Shown: positions 37,761 through 52,700 of the stretch, in pieces | Layout of the letters: every line of letters starts with the position of its first letter | Position numbering within the stretch: position 1 is the first letter of the stretch | Assembly: GCA_002633005.1 (NCBI GenBank) | Contig: NMRA01000003.1 | Location: forward strand, 1,792,727 to 1,856,726 | DNA: 64,000 nt | From: Phoronis australis | Taxonomy: Eukaryota > Phoronida > Phoronidae | Direction of reading: 5' to 3' | Notes under the pieces: model-generated | Told to the model about the DNA's origin: nothing | Databases searched by the model: none | The model's input: only the letters and a program-made list of their open reading frames with translations | Program-made: the position numbers and the translations under genes

Positions 37761-40700
37761 GTAAGCTAACACAGTTGGTTACAATTTATCTTTAGTTTGA
37801 AAATGTTATCATCTCAGTAAGTTCTTGTCAAACTTAAACACTTGTGTTTGCATGCGATGTATGGGACTACTTTATTAGTAGTTGGACAAGGTCTCCTACC
37901 TCTCTCCCTGCCAAGGTTTTGTAAACATGCATTTTCAAATGCCAAGTAACTTTTGAGGATGTGTATAATATTGGTTGCGATGATTGAAGCACTCTGAAAT
38001 TGTTATCTGTTGGTGGATTGTTATGATGATTTCGGCGTAAAATGTACTTACATCATTTTATTATGCGCCCACATATTTATATGTGGACGCATTATGCAGT
38101 CATCTCCGTCCGTCCGGGCGGCGTCTGTTCGGCATCTGCTGCTTTATCTCCAAAACCCTTTGACATGCGTTCATGAAATTTGGCACATATGTTCCATTCA
38201 TGAATGGGACAGCATGTGCGAACTTTCGGACAGATCCGAGTACCGGTGTGCCCCCTAGTGGCAATTTTAGTTTTTTACGCTTACCTTAGTATCTTCAAAC
38301 GTCCTGAACGGATTTTCATGAAATTTGGTATGTAGGCACCTATTAGTGAGATGACGCTATCCTCCCGTTTTCAGATGGATTTGACATAGTTTGCGCCACC
38401 TAGTGGCCATTTTTACTGTTTTCGAGTCTGTATTTTTGCGTCCACCCCTCTATCAACCAAACCGCTCAAAGGATGATTGTGAAAATTGGCATGTATGTGC
38501 TTACTATAAAGAGGACAGCTGACAATGATTTTCAGACGATTTGGACTACTGTGGCACCTCCTAGTGGCAGTTTTGTTTTTTTTTGCGCCTATGGCTGTAT
38601 CTCCTAAACTGTTCGCAGGATCTTTACTAAATTTTAGCAAGTGTATTTATGTGATGTTGACAACGGACGATGACGACTTTAGGATGATTCTGACTACCAG
38701 TATGCCTCTAGTGGCAACTTAAGTATTTTACATTGACCTCTGTATTTTCATAGGTCTTCAGGTGTATACTTTGTGTTACTTCGTGACTTTGAAGGAAAAG
38801 TTCCAAGTAGAAATTTGTTTCTGGCATTCTAATGCTGTGCTGTGTTTAATTCTATGTTTCTGTGGTGCTTTAAGCAACTGATGTATAGGATGTGCTTGTA
38901 TTATGAAGATCACTCACATTTTGCCCCTAGCCTATTGAGGAGACAATGACCATGCCTTTCCATTTTGCAAAGTACAACATACTACATATATGCCCTCTAC
39001 TGGCGACTTTATGGTACCAATAAACAACCCTAGAAGGATACCGTATACGGTGCAATTGTGGGCGCATTTCAATGCTCTGCATTGCTCTTGTGATGTAATT
39101 GAGGCAGGTCAGTCGCTAGTACAGTATTCGAAGACTATATTAACAATTTTATGTAGGTTTTCATTAGAATTTCACACCCAGTGTACATAACTCGTTTCAC
39201 GTCTGACATGTCAAACTTGCTTCGGAATCATTTTGAATTTCAGTCAATTAAACCTCAATGCTGTACAGTTTAGAGGTCGCTGCATTAACTGCAATTTGGC
39301 AAGTTAGCCATCAACGGAAATGTTTTCAAAAAAACTCGTAAAAATCTGAAATTTTCAATTGGCTTTCAATCAAAATTCGGTAAGGCTGTATTTCTACTGC
39401 CAAATGAATGTCATTAAATGATCGTTATCTCTCATGAAATTGAGAATTAATTAGGTCTAGTTTGTAAAAGGAAATTTGCTTTGAATACATACTTGGCATT
39501 TTCAACTCTTCATTTTGTATCTGTGGCATATTATGATTACAGAACTTGGAAAATACAAACAAATGTGTCATTTGTTTGAAGTGCCTGGCATAAAGGACAT
39601 CAGACATAAGACATTCAGACCAGTCCTGTTGTGCGAATACACAGCGTATGATTATGTGGTGTGAACGAAATGACAAAAACAGTTTGAATTCCATACAGAC
39701 CCCACTCCCCAATCGACCTTCTAGACTTCCATCCATCAACACTTCAACCCTTGCCTCTGTCGCCCCCTGGAGGTTCCTATCTGTCGTCCCCCTTACTGAC
39801 TACTGTTGTATGTGTTGCCATGAGATAAGGTTGTCAATCCTTGATATAATGGAATTATTTGTTTTTGTCAGCTCGTTGCTGTCCTGCGAGAAGTGAGATA
39901 CTTGAAAATTCGTGAAACTGACAACATCCCCGAGAGTGCTGCCTCACTCTTCAGGGAGAATGAGACACTACTTCAGTACCTGTCTAACCTTGACTCCACT
40001 GTCGGCTGGTACAACAAGATACGTAAGACTACCGTACATGTTGAGTTGCCACTCATTCAAAATCAACTCGCCGAGATTGATGAGCAGTTGGAACGTGCCG
40101 AGGGAGAGCTCAACTGGAAGAGTGAAGGTAAACTGGTCATCGCATGTTAGTCTATTTATCTATTTGTCAAACATGTTTTTCTTGCCCAGATTTTGTCAAT
40201 CTGTGAAGATATGTTTTGTTGCACTTTTTCATGTGTGTCTTGTAGAAAATTGGGAGTACATCCAAAAGACGCGCAACATGGTGTGCGATCTTCAGCAGCG
40301 CCTACAGCAGAGTAAGGACAACGTGGAGAAGATCCGTCAGATGATGACACACTTCACCACAGTGAATCTGCTGGACAGGAGAGATAACAAGTCAGAATCA
40401 CTACTGAACCTGGACGACAAGGAGGAACGACTCAACAAACGTTATCATTACATCACAGAAGCTGGAAACAAGATTCACAAACTGGTTGAGGTAGGGCGCT
40501 CTGATAGTTCGTAAACTACTGCACTCAAGCTACGTAAAATTGATTTTGCCTTCAATATTTCTTTTGTTGAAATTGCAGAGTTGTTGCGATGCGACAGGTA
40601 TTTAAAGTAAATCCATCTTTCCATCTGACGCCAGTATTGTTGCTCCAGGAGAACAGACAGTTGCTATGTGTTGAAGATGCACAAGATGAGTCATGGCGTG

Positions 40701-43700
40701 AATACTTGGAGTATATTGATAAGATAGTCATGCAGGGGCTGATTGAAGTCATCAAGAGTACCATCACCTACATGTTGGATAACATGGACCCCACTAGGAC
40801 TGGACTCCTGCCCTTCTTTGAGGCCAGGATGGAGCTTCATGATCCCGAGGTGGTTTTTGTGCCATCTCTGGATTATGGCCTGGATGGCCTCGTCGATATG
40901 TGTGAGGGGATTCTCACTGATCTCTGCCAGCAAGCTAGCTACATCTCTAGGATCGCTGATCATCTTGGAGAGGACGATTATTTAGTAAGTGGCAACTGAT
41001 AGGATCTGGAATTGTTTGAAGTGTTGTCAGTAGTGACCAAATGATCAAATTTGATGGTGTCACCTGGAAGATAGGAAACCCATAGCTATCGTTGCTGATG
41101 ATGTGCTTTATTTGTTGCAGAATGACATAGATGAGGTGGATGAGCTCACAGAGCTGAGGAATGAAGTGTCTGACCGTATGCAGTCCTGTATAACTAAGGC
41201 CTGTGACTACAGACAGTCGTTTGAGAACTATGCCTACCTCTGGCTAGACAACCGTGAGGAATTCCTAGAGGGATTCCTCAAGTATTCAATTATGCAGCCT
41301 CCTGAAGAAATTGACCTTGAAATGGAAGAAGCTCCGCCCACTTTGGACCAATTCAAGGAACAGGTTAGATAGTTTTCTCTCTGTGTGCTTTTCAAGGAAA
41401 GGTACGATTTGAGTTACTTCAGCCGTTCCTTTTTCAGATATCTCTAAATTCTTTACGGGCATTTAGACCATTAACTAAGAATTCTGAATATTTGACTGTT
41501 TTGTGTCCAAGTCCAAAAAGAGTGCAGGTAATGCTATCACTGACTATCATCTCTGTTCTCACTTCCCAAATGGGAGATGGTTGTCATAAAGATACACTTG
41601 TTAGTGGTTATTGCTATCCGAACATGGCTGCTGAAGATCATTGAGGAATTGATAACTTGTAGCACCTCATATGTATTGTGTTTTACCTCATTATTTTGCT
41701 AACAATAGATTGATCATTTCGAGTATCTATACAATGAAGTGGAGGCTATAGAAGGTATTGAAGTGTTTGACCAGTGGCTGCGTGTTGATGCCAGACCATT
41801 TCGCCAGTCTCTTCTCAATGTTATCAAGAAGTGGAGCTTTATGTTCAAGCAGTACCTTATGAACCATGTAACTAATAGGTAATGTACTGCAATTATTTTG
41901 CTGTGTGTTTATACTGGTGTGACCAGGCATGCATGCAATTTGCGCAAATCTGATTGATATACATGTTGGAATTAACATAATAACATTGTTTTTCTGCCAG
42001 CATTGTCTTGTACTCTACAAATATTGCAAACTGGCGGGTTTTCTAAATCTTTACTTACCATTTTCTCTCTACTCAGCTTGACCAACTTGGCTAATTTCAT
42101 TACTGAGGCTGACAAGGGCCTGGCAGTGAAGGTCAAGGAGGGTGACTACGATGGCCTAGTTGCATGTATGGGTGTTTTACTGGCAGTAAAGGAGCGCGTA
42201 GAGAAAACAGATGATATGTTTGAGCCTCTCAAGCAGGCTATTGGTCTGCTCAAGGAGTACAACCAAGAACTTCCTGAACATGTGCACAACCTTCTTGAGG
42301 TATGAGTCCTCTTAAATCCCTTAAGCTTCTGAATCATTAACTTAAGCCAGACTTGATTTGCACCCTGTAATAATATTAAAACATTACTGGCGACTTGATG
42401 TTTATCTATCAAATAACTTAACAATGATGGATGCCGTTGTTTCCTAGCCTGTAACTTTTTGAAATTACATTGAGATTTAATTGCACTATTTTTGTTGACT
42501 GAATTACTGTTATTGAATATGAAACTAGGAGTTGCCTGAGCGCTGGAACACCACAAGGAAGACGGCTGTAACTGTCAAACAACAGATGGCTCCACTGCAG
42601 GCCACGGAAGTGGCCAATATACGCAGGTCTTGTGCCCGTTTTGATGTGAAGCAACAAGCATTCCGCGAACACTTCAAATGCATTGAGCCATTCAAGTACA
42701 AGTGCACCAACGCATATGAGCATTTGGATGAGGTAAGTATTGAAGTCTTTTGATCCGTCTTCAGTTGTTTAGTACAAGCATTCCAGGGAAGTATGTAGCT
42801 ATCACTCACACTTTTCTGTCTTCATAGTTGGATTGAACTTAATTTTAGCGAGTTTTAACATTTCTTAATGCTGGTGTACTGTCTGTGCACTATCAACTGT
42901 TAAAAGATGTTGACTTTATACAAGCATTCTGTTTGATCACATAGCAACACCGAAAGCTCATGGATATGGAGCATGCCATGTCCAAGTTGCTGGATTCGGC
43001 CAGTCTATTTGAGGTGAATGTACCGGACTTCAAGGCTCTCAAGCTATGCAGGAAGGAGTGTGTTCTGTTGAAGACCCTGTGGGACCACATCTACCTCATC
43101 ACCACCAGTATGTCTGTATGGAACACCACGCTGTGGACAGACATTAGTGTAGATGACATGGATCTGGTGTGTAAGAAGTACGCTAAGGAAGTCAGATCCC
43201 TGGACAAGGAGATGCGTGCCTGGGACGCTTACCTAGGCATTGAGAATGAGGTGAAGAACATGCTGACCTCCCTCAAGGCGGTTTCTGACTTGCAGAGTCC
43301 AGCTATACGTCTACGGCACTGGCTGGAGCTCATGCAAGCGACTGGAGTAAGTTTACAATGTAGCTTTATTTTTGATTTAAAGCATTGTTTAGTAACAGAA
43401 TACTAAATGTTGACAAACCAGAAATGAGTACCGTAGTGTTGTGGTTGTACATAAAAATAATTCTAACTGTCATGTTTTACAATTCTTTTATCTGGAATCA
43501 GTGAGAATATTTTTAAGTTGACCTGGAACCTTAAATCATGAATGTCTAGTTGTCTTTAAATGGTAGGTACAAAAATTGATTGAGTTATGGTCGATTGGAC
43601 ACTGTTCGACACTAGTGAGTTACCTGTGGTGAGTTTTATGCCATCAGTATTGTTTTCATCACAATCCATTGAAAAATGAAGTGATGAGGATGCCAATGTT

Positions 43701-46700
43701 GGTGTTCGGATATGTACCAGTAAAAGTACTATTGCACACCTTGGCAAATTACTGCACCTTCACAATTTTTTCATATCACATGTACAAATATTGAAAATGT
43801 AAATGAGCCTTTAGATTGTTTCATTTATGATAGCTGTTTATGCTGTGTATAGGTCAAGTTCAAGATGGATGAGAACACGACCCTCTTGGACGTGCTGCAG
43901 TTGCATCTTCATCAGTATGAGGACCAGGTGCATGAAATTGTGGACAAGGCTGCCAAAGAGATGGGTATGGAGAAAGTATTGAAGGAACTGGACAACACCT
44001 GGTCAGCAATAGAGTTTGAACACCAGGTGCACGCCAGGACGGGTATCATACAGCTGTTTGTGCCTGAAGAAGTGATTGAGACTCTTGAAGATAACCAGGT
44101 AGGTGCACGCTGTGGCATGAATATTCTTTACATAAAAGTGCTTTTGTGACGAAGCATTTTAGGAAATATTGTTGCCGAAGTTTCACTTGAATGAATGGAC
44201 ATCGTACTGTTTAATAATTCATCTTAAGAAATTGAAATACAAGTGATACACTCACTGTGCACATAACATTATATGCAAGCAGATTACTGACAGATATCAA
44301 AATTGCAAGAGACAATTCCTATAACAACATAATATGATCTATTTACAAAAAACAAACACACATAGAAACAAAAACATGGAAAGGCTAGTAGTTAGAATTT
44401 GAATTTGCTAGTATGTAAATGAAAGTAGATACTACATCAGAAAATTATTCAGATCTAAATTAAGTAGATGTGAACATCTTGTGTAATACAAGACACTTTA
44501 ATTTAATTCACCTTAGGGCCACAATCTTTGCATACAAAATACTATCAGTATCACTGATCACAGTTTCAGGGTTTATTTTTTCTACATCTGACTTGTAGAA
44601 TATTGCCCTGCTCCTTACAGGTGCAACTTCAAAACCTGCTCATGTCCAAGTACATAGCCTACTTCCTGGAGGAAGTGTCGTCATGGCAACAAAAGCTTTC
44701 CACATCTGACCAGGTCATTACCATTTGGTTTGAAGTACAGAGGACATGGTCACATCTAGAGAGTATCTTCATTGGCTCAGAGGACATACGTAACCAGCTG
44801 CCAGAAGATTCCAAGAGATTTGATGGAATAGATGCTAGTTTCAAGGTATGGCTCACGCTGTGTAAAGGAAGTGTAAAGGTCTTGTACACTGTACGTCTGT
44901 TTTAAGGGCTGTTCCAGTAAAATCTGTATGGGAGGGGGGGAAGGCACCTTTTTTTTCGCACCCACCACCCATATTTTTCATTTATTTCTTCAGCCTACCA
45001 CCCGTAATTTTTTATAAGTTTGAAATGCAATCACCCATAATTTTTTTTTGTTCTTGTGGTTGACTGCACAGGCGCTTGAGTTTATCTGTTCCTCCATCAC
45101 CTCTAACATCATTCATTACTAAGAAAACATGTGTTTCTTATATATGGTTATTAGCCATTGAGAAATTCGAGCACCTGTGGTTAAATGGTATTATTTGCAT
45201 GCCGATGAGGAGATGGAGGGAGTGAAAAAGTCGGAGCTTTTTGCAAGTTATATTTTTGTTTCAGTTTTTGATTCTGTGCGGATTGTTTATAAAATTTACT
45301 AAAATTACCCACCATCAAACATTTATGGCCCAATGAAACAACAACGACCTGTAAATTATTATTTTTTTGAAGTACGACCACCAGCCATTTTGAATTTAAA
45401 TCAAACGCAACCACCCATAAATTTTTATTTCAGTTGCCTTCCCCCCCTCCCACACAGATTTTGCTGGAACAGCCCTAGGTGTGAATTCACTTTCAGTTGC
45501 TGTTTTTGCCATTGCGGTCTACTGCCCTAGTCTGCAGAAGGTCTGTATAGATTAAGCTTTATTTTGTGTTAAAGGAGCTTGTGAGTGAAGTTGAGAGCAC
45601 AAAGAATGTTGTCAAGTCGACTAACATACCTGGTCTGTACAAACGTCTAGAGGCTCTTCAATCTGACTTGGTGTTATGTGAGAAAGCCCTTGCGCAGTAC
45701 TTAGAAACCAAGCGCCTGGAGTTCCCACGGTTTTATTTCGTCTCATCCAATGACTTGCTGGATATCCTGTCCAATGGAAATGATCCACCTGCTGTAAGTG
45801 AACTTAACTTTCAAGTTGAAAAGTGTCACGCTGTGTGTTTTATACTTGAAAGACTGTAAAAATGATGCCGCCACAATTTTTTGGGGTTCATAATTGTGAG
45901 AATCACTGTGTGTTACAGGTCGCAAAGCACTTGTCCAAACTGTTTGACAGCTTGTCTGACCTAAGGTTTCTCACATCTGAAGACGAAGAGCAACTGAAAG
46001 TCGCTGACGCCATGTATAGCAAAGATGGAGAGATGGTACCGTTCTGCGACAGCTGTGACTGTAGTGGACAAGTCAGTCTTGTCTTAATTGTCATGTTTAA
46101 CTTGCATGTGTAGTTCTCATTGTTTGTGGTCATTTATCCATACTGAAATGTTCTCTTGGTGTTTATTACTGGTATTAGACGTTGTTTATTACACAGGCAC
46201 TTGATTCCATTCGTAATTTCAGTTTTGCAAATTCTAAAATTAGCCCGTTTTATGAGGAACGTTGGCTGTTTTATCAGGTGGAGGTATGGTTGAACCGTAT
46301 CCTTGATACGATGCGCGACACCGTGCGCTCGGTGTGTAGCGAGGCCATTATTGGGTATGAAGACAAACCTAGACATAACTGGATATTTGACTATCCTGCT
46401 CAAGTCTCGCTCACAGTCTCACAGATATGGTGGTCAGTTGAGGTCAACATGGCTTTTGGTCGGCTGGAGGAAGGCTACGAGAATGCACTGAAAGATTTTA
46501 GCAAGAAACAGGTTGGTATGTTTTACCTTTGGCATGTTTCGTACTCTGTGTTGTTAGCCTCTTATGCCAAGGCAGCATCAGATGTTTACGGCTTGATTGT
46601 GATTTTTCAAGTGCGTGAAGAGGTTAGTTTGAATTTTCCGTCACATTGTTCGGTAATTCTCATGTACCTGTGTCGTGGATTGAGATAAGACTGGTTTGAG

Positions 46701-49700
46701 CAACACGTTGAGTAATCAAGTACATTGTCTTGTAGATAACTCAGCTAAATGATTTGATTGGACTTCTACTGGGAGATCTTAGTGAAGCTGACCGCCAGAA
46801 GATAATGACCATCAGTACTATTGATGTGCACGCTCGTGATGTTGTCACCAAGATGATTCAGAACCGAGCGGAGAACTCACAGTCATTCATGTGGCAGTCG
46901 CAGCTGAGACACCGATGGGATGAGAACCTCAAGGACTGCTTTGTTAACATCTGTGACGCTCAGTTCCAGTACCAGCACGAGTACTTGGGCAACACGTCAC
47001 GCCTTGTGATCACACCACTCACGGACAGGTGCTACATTACTCTGACACAGTCACTACACCTGATTATGGGTGGGGCACCTGCAGGGCCAGCAGGTAGGCT
47101 CAGTCGTGCTCTGTACTGCTTCTTTAGTTGCACTATAAAATTGTTGGTAGTGAAGATGCTGCAAGTAGGTCCATGATGATTTTAGGACTGAATTCAACTA
47201 CACATTGTACAGATGAGAATGAAGCAGATACGTGTGGCACTTATAGCTGGCACTATTTTCAGGAACTGGTAAAACTGAAACAACCAAGGACCTTGGCAAG
47301 GCTTTGGGCATGATGGTTTATGTCTTTAACTGCTCAGAGCAGATGGATTATAAGGTAACTCTGTTAAACTGACAGCTGAACTGAACATTGCAGAAAACAT
47401 TCTGCTGGTCGCGAGTAGTGTGCTCTGAGGAGACATAATCAGTTTTGAGGTTAAAAACTGGAATTTTGAGATTATTTATTGGTTGGATAGACTCAATGAA
47501 TTTTTGGCTGTGAAACAAAAAAATCTTCAATTTTGTGATTTTATTAGAAATCACAGATTCTTAGTGCTGGCCTCCAGGCATTCGGTGGAATTGACTGAAA
47601 TCGAGGCTGTTGACATCACTGAGTGCACTTAAAACACTCAACAGCTTGCTAAACTGGCTTTTAGCTCTGCTATCAAAGTATTGCATTATGACCACTGAGG
47701 TATTCAGGGCAATTCTGTCTTGGTGCTCGTGGTTTCAGGTACATAAGTTTGTTGCCATTACTGTTGCTTAAGGTTATGTAGAACATTATCGACAGGTACG
47801 TGTATTTAGTCAAATATCTACAAAACCGTAGATTTTAACTCAGTTAAAGCAGAAAGCCTGTAGAATTTGATTTTTGATTTTTTACAGGGTCTGTCCTTAA
47901 TTGGGTCGCATGACTATGTCTTTTAAGTAACATTAGGCAAAAAAGAAAGGTACTTGATAGTAAGACGTTGGTAACAATAACATGACCAAATTTCTTTTGA
48001 TATAATTGTTCGAGATGAAGTCTCAAAAACGCTGTCAGTTACAAATTTCTAAATCATCGTTTCATTTTATGCATCTTTTGAAATTTTTCTCAAACAACTT
48101 AAAGGTCCTTTTTATAACCTCTCATCTAAAAGTGGAACATTCTGAAAGCAATTCCTCACAGTATGTTGGAGTGAAGTGCATTAACCATTACCTGAAAGTT
48201 TCACATGAATCTGATCAGCCGCTATGTTTCTGAAGTTAGCCAAATTAGGACATTCATCTAGAGTCCTACGTATAACCTTAAAAGAGTATCTGACTGCACT
48301 GATGCTACATCATATTACTTACATGTTGAGGCCCATCTGTTGACAAATATTTGTTGTAGTCCTGTGCCAATGTTTACAAAGGCCTAGCCCAGACTGGTGC
48401 CTGGGGCTGCTTCGATGAATTCAACCGTATCTCTGTGGAGGTGTTGTCTGTAGTGGCAGTGCAGGTGAAGACCATTCAGGATGCCATCAAGGCCAAGAAG
48501 GACGTGTTCAACTTCCAGGGAGAGACTATTCAACTGGTGGCCACGGTTGGCGTCTTCATCACCATGAACCCTGGCTACGCTGGTAGGACTGAGCTACCAG
48601 AGAACTTGAAAACTCTGTTCAGGTAACACTAGACTGCCATCAGTTGTACAAGTATACAGTAACCTGACACTTGTGCATTAAAGTAACGGCCATTATTATA
48701 ATCAAATGTATTGAATTTGGGGATCTCTGTTCTGTATGTATCGGCTTGGAAATATTGTGCAAAATATTTTTCTCATCCTATAGACCATGTGCTATGGTCG
48801 TGCCAGACTTTGAATTAATATGCGAGATCATGCTGGTTGCGGAGGGTTTTCTTGAGGCGAGACTTCTAGCCAGGAAGTTCATAACACTCTATCAGCTGTG
48901 TAAGGAGCTACTGTCCAAACAAGATCATTACGACTGGGGTCTGCGTGCCATTAAGTCGGTGTTGGTCGTGGCTGGTAAACTGAAGCGAGATGACCCAGGC
49001 CGTGCTGAAGATCAGGTAGAAACACCTCATAGTTCTTTCTCCTTGCATTGGGGATTTAATCTCATATCTCATCTTCAGACTATTTTTGAGTTTTTGTTCA
49101 TTCAGCACTGGCATCAATTAATTAACACGTTTCTCAAATTTTCACGATTTCCATTTCTATGAATTTCCAGGTGTTAATGCGAGCTCTTCGAGACTTCAAT
49201 GTTCCTAAGATAATAACTGACGACATCCCTGTTTTCCATGGTCTGATTGGAGATCTGTTCCCTGCCCTTGATGTACCACGTAAACGGGACCCTGATTTTG
49301 AGAAACGAATCAGAAAGGCAACACTTGACCTGAAGTTACAACCTGAGGATGGATTTGTTTTGAAGGTTATTTTTGTTATTCAATAATTTATGCTCTCCAG
49401 CAGACTGAATACCTTTTATGTGTGTAGATATAAGATTCTAATGTAGATTTAAACTGGTTAACATGTTAATGGCTTAGTGTATCTCAAATTTCATCAAATA
49501 GCTTTTCCAAGTATTATCAACCCTCATTTTCAGAAAACCACATAAAAAACACTCCCGGCCAAAGAGTGTCGAGAAAACGAACAATACTTTAAGTTGTGTG
49601 ATTCATGTGTGATACAATACCTGTAGCTAATTACTGCACTTTTATTTTCAATGTGTTGCAAAATTTCCATGACAATGTGGTCAGTCTTTTATTACAATTT

Positions 49701-52700
49701 TGCTGTATATGGTTGAGAAAAATGGGTCTTGAATTAAAATTGCTTTGTGCTCTTCATAACAAGTTATTTCATTATGCAATACATCGCATTTCCCTAATAG
49801 CAAATGTGATTGCTTCTTACTGGTCGAGATTACAATAGCCACTTACCTCAGCACATAGTCTTTGTGACCGGCCATTTTTGTTCAGTTATTAGGAAATGGC
49901 ATCAATGGTAACTGCTGCGTGTTTGTGGCAACATTCTTCCCACTTATTTTAGACACTGTGGCTATGAAAAGAATAGTTTCGTTATAATTGAAATTTTAAA
50001 CTGTCTCGTAATTGTTTGATTAAGGACAATAGAAAAATTGAGAAGTAGTCCGCATAGTAGTTGGTGTATATTCCTTTGTTGATTTGTTCCAACCTCTAGT
50101 GGTGTGTAACCTGTCTGAACAGCAAAATGGGTCGACTTGACTTGTGGACACCACCGATTATCAGAGTGATGGTAATCAGTCGAGACCTCGGAGTAATAAG
50201 CAATTGAAGCATTTATCACTATTTCAGCATATTTAGCTACAATATGTTGATTATTCTTGGAAATCCAATATCTATCTACAAAATTGTTCAGTTTACTTAC
50301 AACTACATCGAGGCTGACATCTTGTGACTATACTAACCCTAGTTCGTATCTTGGTTGGACCATTATTAGGTTCAAAAGCTGAATGGTTCGACTACAGGGG
50401 CTGAATACAGGCGTTTACCTCAATTTATAATGACTATAGTCCGGTCAATAGTCCCAACTGAAAATGGCGTAGTAACTCTGACTACTTGGTAATTGCTTTT
50501 TAATGGGTAATTTCTTCTCTGTCCACCAGGTGGTTCAGCTGCAAGAGTTGTTTGATGTGCGCCACTCAGTGTTCATTGTGGGCACCGCTGGCACAGGAAA
50601 GAGTAAGGTGTGGAATACACTATTTAGAACCAATCAAATTATAAGGAAGAAGCCAGTCGCTCAGGACCTCAACCCCAAGGCAGTGACCAATGATGAACTG
50701 TACGGGATTATCAACCCTACGACAAGAGAGTGGACAGACGGTTTGTGAAACTTAGGGGGTACTCAGAGCCTTAAATTTATCCATTTCGCTCCCAGAAAGT
50801 TATTACTCTTTTATTACAGTTTATGCTTTATTTTAGCACTTTTCACACATAACTAACGCACTGTTTCTGACAGAAATGGGCCACAGCTTGCTATGATATG
50901 CAAAAGGTTACGCAGTGCACACCTCCGTCAGGGTCAGAGCATGAACATTGATTCCATGGCGTGCTGTGTGACGAGCTTTGTTGGTAGTTTGGAAATGTGC
51001 ATCACAACTTATTCACAAACTATGAATTTCAGGCTGCGATTTTTTTGCCTCTTTGTGTAATTGTGATTACTTGGTTCATGGACAATAGCGTCTGAGTCTG
51101 ACGTAGAAAAGGCTGCCTTAGTCAACCTGAATATACTTGATACTTGAGTATACAACAGTAGTGTCACTGACAAGTCAACATACACTGTCTCATAAACTAC
51201 TGAACACAAACACTTTTAAGTCTGGTCATCACACCACCTATGACCACATCACATGACCTAATGAATATAAGTCAGAGAAGATTTCTGCTCCAACAACTGA
51301 ACCTTGGTCATGTCACAACTGGTATTCAATAACCTCAAAAGAACATCTCCAAATTCTACTACTCATGTACTACCACATGACCGATAGGATTGATTGCTCA
51401 TTCAGCAAAAATTATGCAACCTTTTTCTCTTCTCTTGCTGTGCGAATGCACAGTCTTGGATTGCAGTGCATATGCAGAGATCTGGAGATGAGGGATGAGA
51501 AAGAGGTTGCCTGATTGTTGGCAAAGATCAATTGTTGTTGCAATGAGTTCCTGTGAATGGTTGCTTTATGGTTATTTTGTTAGGACTTTTCTCCGTCATC
51601 ATGCGCGACATGTCCAATCTGACACACGATGGCCCTAAGTGGATAGTTCTGGATGGAGACATAGACCCTATGTGGATTGAGTCGCTCAACACAGTGATGG
51701 ATGATAACAAGATGCTGACCCTGGCAAGTAATGAACGTATTCCTCTGACCCCTTCCATGAGACTGCTGTTTGAGGTTGGCAATCTGCGCTGTGCCACGCC
51801 AGCCACTGTCTCCAGGGCTGGCATACTTTATATTAACCCGGCAGATTTGGGATGGAATCCGTAAGTTGAACCCAGAAAGTGCCGTTTTGTTTACATTATA
51901 TCACATACAAGCAGTACAGATCTCACTGAATTCCCTACTGGTTTTAGCATAAACGTGATTGTGGTGAGCAGAAAAACTCTATCTGTATGTCACCCAAGTG
52001 TGTTTAAAGGTATGCAGTACCTTAACGACAAGTGTGAGTATTAAGCCAAGTATCTACAAAACTAGATTTCAGCTTTTTGTAAATGTAAATGTAAATGTAC
52101 ATATTGTCTGAAGTAGAAAGCCCAAAGAACTGAATTTTGGGTTTTTACCAACCTGTTATTAATTGGGTCACATAAACAGTTTTGTTAGTAAGATTTAGAA
52201 AAAGAAAGATACATTTTGATAACAATGCAACTGTATGACTTTTTGTGGATTTTTTTCATGAAAGTCATAAAAGTCTTATTTTTTGATAGCCCCTCATGCA
52301 AAATTGGAACATTTTAAAAACAATTTCCTACAGTATAGCACCTGAAAGTTTCACATGAATCTGATCTGCTATTTTTGAGAACTGATGTTCCAAAGTTTTA
52401 GCCAAATCTGGACTTTCTGAACAGGTCCTATGTAATCTTGAATGCTGGCATGTACTTGATGGTACAAGTTTTCAATTCACATTGGGTCAGTAATGCAGTT
52501 AACCTTGTTTGCAGCTATGTGGCATCATGGCTAGATACACGCCAGGCTCAGACAGAGAAAGCCAACCTAATGATTTTGTTTGATAAGTATGTGCCGACCT
52601 GCCTGGAGGCACTGCGCACCAACTTCAAGAAGATCACACCTGTGGTAGAAATTAGCCATATTCAGATGCTCTGCTTCTTGCTAGAGGTGATGCTCACTGA

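Noticed and set aside
41100-43400. Long overlapping minus-strand frames in the dynein exons
   Set aside because: Shadows of the coding strand; the plus-strand frames match the family throughout.
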